DNA from: an uncultured Flavobacteriales bacterium
GTDB taxonomy: Bacteria; Bacteroidota; Bacteroidia; Flavobacteriales_G; Salibacteraceae
DNA length: 54,090 bases
Direction: 5' to 3'
Assembly (NCBI GenBank): GCA_937899835.1
Contig: CALCCE010000091.1
Span: 1-54,090 of the forward strand
A model generated the notes under the pieces. That model was not told the origin of the DNA and searched no databases. It saw only the letters and a list, made by a program, of their open reading frames with translations. Below, piece after piece: positions 15,909 to 22,771 of this stretch (positions are counted from its first letter, which is position 1; the number at the start of each line of letters is the position of its first letter). The translations under genes and the position numbers were made by a program.

Positions 15909-17315
15909 ATGGGCTCTAACAAACTGCACGGGAAAGACCTGCGCAAAATCGGATACCGATCGCCCAAGATCATCAGCCTTGCGCTGGACGTCATTCGGCG
16001 ACACTACAAATTCCACAGCCGCCAAGAGCGCTTGGAAATATTACATTACGTTCTTACCGATCCTGAATCTTACCAACTAAAAGCTCCCTGGGAAGCTGTA
16101 GCCAAGCGGCTGATCCCGGCTGAGGAAAGTCCAAAAGTACCGGAACAAAAGCTGGAAACGGAACCGGCTCCTTATCGGGTATATGGCCGCAAAGGCATTA
16201 GCCGGCAAGCCATTGAGCAATTGGAAATAGCCATGCGTTTGCCGGTGGCCCGAAAAGGGGCCCTCATGCCCGACGGACATCCCGGTTATGGCTTGCCCAT
16301 TGGTGGCGTGTTGGCTACGGAAAATGCGGTGATTCCCTATGCAGTAGGACTCGATATCGGCTGCCGAATGAGCCTCAGCGTATTGGATGCGCCTCCGAGC
16401 TACCTGACCCGATACCGCCATGCGGTGAAAACCAGCCTGAAACAACACACCTTTTTTGGACAAAAAGGCATTCAGGTCGAGGCACAGGAAGCCGAAGTGC
16501 TCGACCGGCCGGAATTCCGGGAAACTGAACTGTTGCGGAAGTTGCAACCCAAAGCCGCACGGCAATTGGGCACCAGCGGTTCAGGAAACCACTTTGTGGA
16601 ATTTGGTACGCTGCACATCGGAGCGAATAGCACTTGGGACCTCCCTGCCGGAGAATACCTCGCGCTCTTATCGCATTCCGGGTCGCGTGGGCTGGGGGCA
16701 ACCGTTGCCGGGTACTACACCCAATTGGCGATGGCAAGCTGCCCGCTGCCCAAAGCAGCCAAAAATCTGGCGTGGTTGTCACTCAGTTGCGAAGCAGGGC
16801 AAGAGTATTGGCGGGCTATGCACTTGGCCGGTGATTTTGCCAAAGCGTGTCACGATCACATTCACCGCAAGCTGGCGGCTGTGTTGGGCCTCAAAACCCT
16901 GGCAACGGTGGAGAACCACCACAATTTTGCTTGGGAAGAGCCCAACCCGGAAGGTGGCAGTTGGATCGTTCATCGAAAAGGAGCTACACCGGCGGCAACA
17001 GGAGTTTGGGGAATCATTCCCGCTTCCATGTCGGCACCAGGCTATGTAGTGAGAGGCAAAGGGCAAGCCGAAGCTTTGCATTCGGCGGCCCATGGAGCCG
17101 GTAGAAAAATGTCGCGCTCCAAAGCCAAAAACAGCTTCACGGGCAGCGAGATGAAAAAAATGCTGGCCCACACCGGAGTCACCCTCATGGGGGGAGGAAC
17201 CGATGAAGCGCCCCTGGCCTACAAAGACCTGGAAGAAGTGATGGCCAGCCAACAAGATCTGGTTTCCATTGAAGGAACCTTTTATCCCAAAATCGTCCGC
17301 ATGGACAAAGCATAG
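15909..17315 (+). CDS. rtcB: RNA-splicing ligase RtcB, release-factor-linked type
   Basis: 468 residues; joins RNA 2',3'-cyclic phosphate and 5'-OH ends using GTP and Mn2+. The RtcB core starts near residue 118 (MPDGHPGYGLPIGG). It contains D148 and C152 (GLDIGC), H228 in GSGNHF, H256 in SHSGSRG, the ENHHNF block at 335-340 and the guanylylated His395 in SAAHGAGRKMSRS. All metal and nucleotide ligands seem intact. An N-terminal extension of about 70 residues precedes the core compared with E. coli RtcB, as seen in PrfH-linked forms. prfH starts 6 bp after the stop. By published work on RtcB2-PrfH pairs, the module repairs 16S rRNA cleaved at the decoding centre by ribotoxins, and that role is the likeliest here. 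Confidence 0.94.
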   Translation: MGSNKLHGKDLRKIGYRSPKIISLALDVIRRHYKFHSRQERLEILHYVLTDPESYQLKAPWEAVAKRLIPAEESPKVPEQKLETEPAPYRVYGRKGISRQAIEQLEIAMRLPVARKGALMPDGHPGYGLPIGGVLATENAVIPYAVGLDIGCRMSLSVLDAPPSYLTRYRHAVKTSLKQHTFFGQKGIQVEAQEAEVLDRPEFRETELLRKLQPKAARQLGTSGSGNHFVEFGTLHIGANSTWDLPAGEYLALLSHSGSRGLGATVAGYYTQLAMASCPLPKAAKNLAWLSLSCEAGQEYWRAMHLAGDFAKACHDHIHRKLAAVLGLKTLATVENHHNFAWEEPNPEGGSWIVHRKGATPAATGVWGIIPASMSAPGYVVRGKGQAEALHSAAHGAGRKMSRSKAKNSFTGSEMKKMLAHTGVTLMGGGTDEAPLAYKDLEEVMASQQDLVSIEGTFYPKIVRMDKA

Positions 17316-17321
17316 AACAAA

Positions 17322-17969
17322 ATGAAACAACATACAACCACCGAAATCCTGCAAATCTCCGCTGGAAAGGGACCCGCAGAATGCGCCTGGGTAGTGCCTC
17401 GGTTGGCCCGCTACATGGCCGAAGAGGCCAATAGCCAAGGCTTGGTTTGGAAACAGATCGCGGCCGTTGCCGGGCCAGAGCATGGCACCTTCGATTCCAT
17501 CACCGCCGAGGTGTCCGGACCAAAGTTGGAGGCGTGGCTCGGGAGCTGGTGTGGCACCATTCAGTGGGTGGGCAAAAGTGTTTTTCGGCCCATGCACCGG
17601 CGGAAAAATTGGTTCGTTGGCGTGAGCCGGCACCAGCCCTCCGGAGAGTGGACCTGGCGAGAGCAGGACATTGAATGGCAGACCTTACGGGCTTCCGGCC
17701 CGGGTGGGCAGCACGTGAACAAAACCGAAACGGCGGTAAGGGCCATTCATAGGCCCAGCGGTTTGTCGGTGCTGGCCTCTGATTCGCGCTCCCAAGGTCA
17801 AAACCGCAAACTGGCGCGGGAGCGCCTGCAACTTTTGCTGGCCAACCAGCACCAGCAAGCCCTGGTAGAGCAATCTACCGAGCGGTGGCTCAACCACCAT
17901 CAACTGGAACGTGGCAACCCGGTTCGCCGGTTCAGCGGTCCAAAGTTTAAACCCCTAAAAATGAAATGA
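17322..17969 (+). CDS. prfH: Peptide chain release factor homolog PrfH
   Basis: 215 residues, a short class I release factor-like protein. The GGQ motif lies at residues 128-130 in ASGPGGQHVNKTETAVRAIH, the peptidyl-tRNA hydrolysis signature. A basic tail (RRFSGPKFKPLKMK) resembles that of ribosome-rescue factors. The N-terminal ~110 residues replace the usual codon-recognition domains and match the PrfH layout. It is 6 bp downstream of rtcB and 1 bp upstream of the TPR gene. In described systems PrfH releases peptides from ribosomes with damaged 16S rRNA so that RtcB can re-ligate the RNA. Confidence 0.93.
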   Translation: MKQHTTTEILQISAGKGPAECAWVVPRLARYMAEEANSQGLVWKQIAAVAGPEHGTFDSITAEVSGPKLEAWLGSWCGTIQWVGKSVFRPMHRRKNWFVGVSRHQPSGEWTWREQDIEWQTLRASGPGGQHVNKTETAVRAIHRPSGLSVLASDSRSQGQNRKLARERLQLLLANQHQQALVEQSTERWLNHHQLERGNPVRRFSGPKFKPLKMK

Positions 17970-17970
17970 C

Positions 17971-18522
17971 ATGACTACTACAATGGCCGATCAATACTTT
18001 TTGAAAGCGAAGGAAGGGTTGTTCTGTCAGGCCGACGAGAGCCTGGAAAACCTGCACTACGCGTTGAGTTATGATGCTGAACACGCACCGGCCAACCTCT
18101 TGATGGGGCAAATCATCGCAGGACAACTGGGTGATTGGAATCAAGCCGCAGCATTTGTCAACCAGGCGCTGGCCACCCGTCCCGATGATTTCGGTACCTG
18201 CCTGCAAGCTGCCTGGTTTTGGATGGGCCGCTTAGACCTGGATCGAGTGGATGGACTGGTGCAACACCTCAAAACCTTGGACTACGCTTTTTGGGAAGAG
18301 ATTCATTTTCTCGAATCCCGGGTAGCGGAACGCAAGGGGGATTTGAAAGCCGCCCGCAAGGCGGTGAAACAAGCCCGATTGCAGGTGGCCGTACAGGGCG
18401 GAGCTCAATTTTTAGAAAGTGAAGACAACCGCCTCAAGGCAAAGCAAAAGCTTCTTAACCCCAAGCGCAAAAAAGGCAAAGGCAAAAGCAAGAAAGCCAA
18501 AAAGCGTAAGAAGTCGGATTGA
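17971..18522 (+). CDS. TPR-like protein with Lys-rich tail, linked to rtcB-prfH
   Basis: 183 residues. Residues about 1-140 are all helical with TPR-like spacing (ANLLMGQIIAGQLGDWNQAAAFVNQALATRPDDF, then DLKAARKAVKQARLQVA). The last ~35 residues are Lys/Arg-rich (KRKKGKGKSKKAKKRKK), a typical RNA- or ribosome-binding tail. The start lies 1 bp after the prfH stop and a strong hairpin follows the stop, so it is the third gene of the RNA-repair operon. Residues SLENLHYAL and the Lys tail would suit a scaffold that brings RtcB and PrfH to damaged ribosomes, which is inference; I do not know a characterised homolog. Confidence 0.8.
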   Translation: MTTTMADQYFLKAKEGLFCQADESLENLHYALSYDAEHAPANLLMGQIIAGQLGDWNQAAAFVNQALATRPDDFGTCLQAAWFWMGRLDLDRVDGLVQHLKTLDYAFWEEIHFLESRVAERKGDLKAARKAVKQARLQVAVQGGAQFLESEDNRLKAKQKLLNPKRKKGKGKSKKAKKRKKSD

Positions 18523-18523
18523 A

Positions 18524-18554
18524 GGCCGGCCCTGAATTTCGATTCGGGCCGGCC
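18524..18554 (+). terminator. GC-rich hairpin after the rtcB-prfH operon
   Basis: GGCCGGCCC...GAAT (18524-18537, with one bulged T) pairs with ATTCGGGCCGGCC (18542-18554) around a TTCG loop, starting 2 bp after the TPR gene stop. The T-run is weak, so it may act as an mRNA-stabilising stem or a terminator. A second, weaker stem (18617-18623 with 18636-18642) lies downstream. Confidence 0.7.
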
Positions 18555-18815
18555 TCGGCCGTTTGTATACCCCAATGAGTTGTTCTCTTGTTTCTGTTTT
18601 TATCTGAAAGAGTACAGTTGCGTAGCGTAGCGTTGACGCAACACTTTTCTATTGGCTGCGAAGTGTAACCCGGTTGGGCAACAGAGAATTGTTTCGAGAA
18701 AAAATTAACGTATTACAAGCAATCGATTGAGTGGTTAAATCCTCTTGGCTTCTTGGCTCCACCGGTCGGCAAACACTGTTCGCTCGAAGAGCGGGAGGAG
18801 ACTTTGGTAAGTCAT

Positions 18816-21800
18816 CTACCAAACGCCACAATGCAAGGCTGCTTCCAAGCGGTTGGCCTCGCTGCGGTGTTCATACAAGGTGTGAAACAGTTCTTTGTCG
18901 CGCATCCAACTGTGCAGGGCCGATTCGTCGAGGGGCCCGCCATCAGAGTCGGGGCCGGCAGCCAGATCGAGCAACTCCTGAATCCAAAGTGGGTAGGCGA
19001 CTTCAGTGTCTTTCGGGTTGCGGTCGGCAACGCGATGGATGGCTTCGTCTAAAAAGCGGGCTTTTTCCAGGCAATCGCGGCTGAGCATCAGCCGGGTTTC
19101 ATTTTCCCATTGCACCCAACGTACCAATTGTGGCCAGCGCAGCCCGATCAACAGCCAATGGGCCAGCGATTCGGTGCTGGCTTTTTGAAAATCAGCATCA
19201 CGGCCCAATTGCAATTCACGCAGGCGTTGGTGAATGTGGTAGAAGCGCAACAAGTTGGCAAAACGTTTCAGGCTGCGGGGCGAAGGATTGAGAAAAGGGG
19301 AGAAGTGCTTTACTTCTTCCCAAATTTCAGGATCGTCATTGCGGATCACCTCCATGCCTTTCTGAATAAAAGTAGTAGCCAGTTCCGGGTTTCGGGCACC
19401 GTATTCGGTCCGTAACTCTTCCAAATCTTCCGCTTTTTTGGAGCGCAGGGCCGATTGCACCCGTTGTTCCATTTCCTGTTTTTGTTCCGGGCTAACGGGC
19501 TGGAAGCGAGGAGGAGGCGCTGGGTCTTCCTCTGCTGAGGGTGCTGGAGCAAGTGACTGAAACAAGTTGGACAGGTACTCCTGCTTTAATTCTTCTTTCA
19601 TCACTGGGATGAAAAAGGGCAGCTGCACAAACTTGTCGAGAAAAAACCAGCCGATGGACCCGAATTGCCGTTCGCGTTCTTCAAACTTGCCCTCCATTTC
19701 TTTGTAGGCCACATCCAACGAAGCGGCTACCATTTCGGCGTCCATTCCTAAAATGAAATAGCAATATTGAGAAAGGTCGCTATCGTTCATCACCAGGTTG
19801 ATGGCCTCCACCACTTCGGCCACTACCTTAGGAGCGCAACGGTCGAGGTCGTCGATGAATACGATGGCCGGTTCGGTGGTTTCTCCGTTTTGCACCAGCA
19901 AGCGAAACACCTTTTTCAAATCAGCATGGATGTGGTGGTAGAGGCCCATTTCGCCTTGATAGTCGGGTTCGCGTATCCATTGATTGAATTTGCCGCCCAG
20001 TTCTTCCTCCAGCACCTTTTTGCGAGCTTTCAGGTTTTGCCACAAGGTTATTCCGGTGCCGATGATGCCCAAAAGGAAGGTGCCTCCTGATTGCTTATCT
20101 GCCAGGCTTTCAGTTGCGAGAGTAATGACAAAAACGATGAAAAAGACCAAAAAAATAAGTGCCGAGGGAATCAGCTTTTCCAGTCCTCTATAATAAATGT
20201 CTTTGCGCACCTGGTGCCGGTCGATGCGTTCCCATTGCAGGGCCAGCCAAAACTTTTCGCGTTCTACCGGCGAGAGTTTGGCCACCAGTTGGGTGATGAT
20301 GGCGTGGCCCATACCGGCCCAAATTTGATGGCTGCTTTGGTAGCGCCAGGGGTTGAACCAAACCGTGGGGTGTTTCAATTTGTCGAAACTCAACTTTGGA
20401 GCGCGCAACCATTCGGTAAATTCCTGTACCCGGGTAGGTGCCTTGGTGGTTGGATCGGTTTCGGTGGGTGGGGCATCAAAAGCCTCCTGAATGGAGCGCA
20501 TAATGCTGGTTTTGCCGTGTCCCCAGGGCGCAATGATGGCCAGGTTGAGCGGGGGCATGCTTTCCTTTCGGCGAATGATCTCTATAATGGCATCGGCAAA
20601 GGGCTTGAGTTGCAGTGTGTCGTCCTGGGTTTCGTAGCGGTCGGAAATAAGGCGGGTTTGCAAGTTGTGCAATTGCGGAGCCGTAGCATCCTCCGTTTCC
20701 CGGCGACCTAAGGAGAGCAATAACTCATAGGTAGCCTGGTCAATTTCTACCAACCGGCGGCTACGGCGGTTGACCCTTTTGTTGAACGGCAGCGTGGCTT
20801 GCAATTGTGGATGTTCCGTCAGAGAATCCCAATTGATTTTCTTAGGCAATTTCTCAATAAAATCACAGAGGTAAACCCCCGATTCCACCACCGACTTTAC
20901 CCGAAAAACGTATAAAAAATCCTCCGCTAAGAATTTGTCTGAAGGGCCTAAAAAATGGAAAGCAATGAAACGATCACCGACTATAAGTTTGGGGATATTT
21001 CTTTTGAGTCGTACTTCATCCAACTGATTGAAATCGAAGGTGATGCGCTTGCCTTCAATGGTGCGATCCAGTGAACTGTCTTTGTTCGCGAAGTGCCAGA
21101 AAAAACGTTGAGAGCCAGTATTACTTTCGTTACCGGCATTTTCTTCCGCTTCAATAGTTTCTGATTCAACACGTTCATCCTTGGTTTCTACCGCAGGGGT
21201 TTCGGGGGGATCACTTTCGGGAACTTCTTCTGAAGAAGAAATAGCGCTGTAGAGAATGCGTGGAAAACAATACCGGGTAGGAACATCTCCGGCAAGGCTG
21301 TCAGGCAGGAAATGGCTTAGCACATTTATTAAGGAGTTGGTATGGGGAAAATCATCTCCCACAGGCTTTAACCCCAAAAAACGAAAGACTACTCCTTCGT
21401 GAGCACGGTTCATTTCAAAAGCTTGCCAATTGGAGATGAAGCTGTTGACACTATAATAAACGTGGAATTCTAATTTCGGATCTTTGCTATTGAAGTACAA
21501 TTCCGCTATTTCTCTGGCTTCACTTAATGAAATGAGCTCCTTTCGTTCAACCAGCTTTTGATAGGCCGAAACAACTTGCTGAGAAAAAAAAGATTTGGGA
21601 AGCCGACCCACCAAGGGGGGGAGTGATTGATGCCCGCCAAGATCGAAATCAAGCAATCGTTTAACGAAGCTTACGTAGTTGCTCTCTGTCGTTGGGTTTT
21701 TAGTGTTGTTACGCTGAAGACGTTCTGTTGTTAACCTAAAAAAGCTACTTTCTATTCCATCGTAAAATTTTCGAAAACGGTCAATTAAAGCTTGATTCCG

Positions 21801-21875
21801 CTCAAGTAATCCATCATCCACTAACTTTCGAATGGCTTCAGCCGCTTCCGGCCGAATAGGTGGGGTTGCACTCAT
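18816..21875 (-). CDS. KAP-family P-loop NTPase with N-terminal EVE-like segment
   Basis: 1019 residues. The Walker A loop APWGHGKTS is at 449-457 and Walker B IVFIDDLDRC at 671-680, the KAP family signature (here APWG in place of GPWG). Two transmembrane helices (about 570-590 and 600-615) are inserted between them, as in membrane-anchored KAP NTPases. N-terminal to this, residues about 258-395 contain KLIVGDRFIAFHFLG, a strand block, IEKLPKKINWDSL-EHPQL and RRLVEID-ATYELL, which resembles an EVE/YTH-like modified-nucleic-acid-binding domain; this call is tentative. Residues 1-215 are unrecognised. KAP NTPases are known in phage exclusion (PifA) and defence. The gene is convergent with the rtcB-prfH operon. 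The acidic linker at 215-255 (EVPESDPPETPAVE) joins the parts. Confidence 0.8.
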   Translation of the reverse strand: MSATPPIRPEAAEAIRKLVDDGLLERNQALIDRFRKFYDGIESSFFRLTTERLQRNNTKNPTTESNYVSFVKRLLDFDLGGHQSLPPLVGRLPKSFFSQQVVSAYQKLVERKELISLSEAREIAELYFNSKDPKLEFHVYYSVNSFISNWQAFEMNRAHEGVVFRFLGLKPVGDDFPHTNSLINVLSHFLPDSLAGDVPTRYCFPRILYSAISSSEEVPESDPPETPAVETKDERVESETIEAEENAGNESNTGSQRFFWHFANKDSSLDRTIEGKRITFDFNQLDEVRLKRNIPKLIVGDRFIAFHFLGPSDKFLAEDFLYVFRVKSVVESGVYLCDFIEKLPKKINWDSLTEHPQLQATLPFNKRVNRRSRRLVEIDQATYELLLSLGRRETEDATAPQLHNLQTRLISDRYETQDDTLQLKPFADAIIEIIRRKESMPPLNLAIIAPWGHGKTSIMRSIQEAFDAPPTETDPTTKAPTRVQEFTEWLRAPKLSFDKLKHPTVWFNPWRYQSSHQIWAGMGHAIITQLVAKLSPVEREKFWLALQWERIDRHQVRKDIYYRGLEKLIPSALIFLVFFIVFVITLATESLADKQSGGTFLLGIIGTGITLWQNLKARKKVLEEELGGKFNQWIREPDYQGEMGLYHHIHADLKKVFRLLVQNGETTEPAIVFIDDLDRCAPKVVAEVVEAINLVMNDSDLSQYCYFILGMDAEMVAASLDVAYKEMEGKFEERERQFGSIGWFFLDKFVQLPFFIPVMKEELKQEYLSNLFQSLAPAPSAEEDPAPPPRFQPVSPEQKQEMEQRVQSALRSKKAEDLEELRTEYGARNPELATTFIQKGMEVIRNDDPEIWEEVKHFSPFLNPSPRSLKRFANLLRFYHIHQRLRELQLGRDADFQKASTESLAHWLLIGLRWPQLVRWVQWENETRLMLSRDCLEKARFLDEAIHRVADRNPKDTEVAYPLWIQELLDLAAGPDSDGGPLDESALHSWMRDKELFHTLYEHRSEANRLEAALHCGVW

Positions 21876-21893
21876 CGTTTAAATCTTGGTGGA

Positions 21894-21916
21894 CTTTCCG
21901 ATTGGGAGTCGGAAAG
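21894..21916. promoter_or_regulatory. Perfect hairpin between the STAS-like and KAP genes
   Basis: CTTTCCGA (21894-21901) and TCGGAAAG (21909-21916) form an 8-bp stem with a 7-nt loop in the 84-bp gap, 18 bp before the KAP start codon in the minus direction. It could be an attenuator, terminator or operator controlling KAP expression. Confidence 0.55.
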
Positions 21917-21959
21917 CGATTAAATCTAAACAAAAAGCGCGAAAAAGTAGGGGAGTGGC

Positions 21960-22388
21960 TTATCCGGTAGAACTTCCATACGACCACGACAGCCACTGTC
22001 GCGCCTCCTCAGGGTCTTCGAAGAAATGCAGGCGCTTATCCCGAATGGCCAGGATGGCCGTAGAAACCGAGAGCTTGGCATAAGCGTCTTGAGGCAAAAC
22101 CACCGCCTCTTTTTGCAGGCCATTGGCCAACATTTTGGGCATGATGGTTTCTAGCAAGTACGGAATCGAAGTGTCAAAAGACCCCTTCATGGTGCGAAGA
22201 TCGGCCATCCAACAGCTTAGATTTCGTTCAATAAAAGCCCTACAAGCAAAATCAATGACTTTTTGAAAATTGTCTTCGGTTTCGAACTTGCCCTTCCAGA
22301 TGTCTACAATGCCATTGAGTTCGTAGTCGGCCCATACTTCCGCATAAACAACGCCATCTTCCCGCTCAAATGATCTCAACTTTTCCAT
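21960..22388 (-). CDS. STAS/SpoIIAA-like small protein
   Basis: 142 residues in one alpha/beta domain. The strand-helix pattern (VYAEVWADYELNGIVDIWKGKF, then SCWMADLRTMKGSFDTSIPYL and LHFFEDPEEARQWLSW) matches the SpoIIAA-like/STAS group often found as stand-alone proteins in Bacteroidota. It has no signal peptide. Such proteins may sense stress or bind lipids, but no specific role is established for this branch. It is 84 bp upstream of the KAP gene on the same strand, with a hairpin between them, so coupling is possible but not shown. Confidence 0.7.
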   Translation of the reverse strand: MEKLRSFEREDGVVYAEVWADYELNGIVDIWKGKFETEDNFQKVIDFACRAFIERNLSCWMADLRTMKGSFDTSIPYLLETIMPKMLANGLQKEAVVLPQDAYAKLSVSTAILAIRDKRLHFFEDPEEARQWLSWSYGSSTG

Positions 22389-22771
22389 CTTACCTCGTCC
22401 GGTCTTTTGGGTCCTACGTGGAAACTAGTTGAATGTTCCTTTTCTTGCCTTTGGGGAGGGATAGCCGGTAGGTAAATTTTATTCCAGCGGACATCTTCTA
22501 AGCTCCGGCATATATTCTTTGCCAAAACCAACTTATGGTAAGTGAACAAACAACCGGAACCGAACCAGTATTGAATAAATCTGGAGTTGTGGAGTGACCA
22601 ACTAAAACTGCTGCCAGATGCCGATAATTCCTCGTCTTCGGCGAGATATTTTCATAAATAATTGGCGAATGGTTGGTTTTCGTGTATAAACGGTTGCTAC
22701 AGGTGTAGGTTGAACAATGACTTTTGTGCAAAATCAGCTACCTTTAAATCGGACAGCTAACCCAATTCTGT
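22389..22771. other. Divergent intergenic region
   Basis: 383 bp between the divergent STAS-like gene and the T9SS type B gene. No ORF, clear repeat or terminator is seen. It must hold promoters for both sides. Confidence 0.4.

Noticed and set aside
16779-17633. Minus-strand 284-codon frame opposite rtcB/prfH
   Set aside because: Antisense to two genes with intact catalytic motifs; no recognisable domain.
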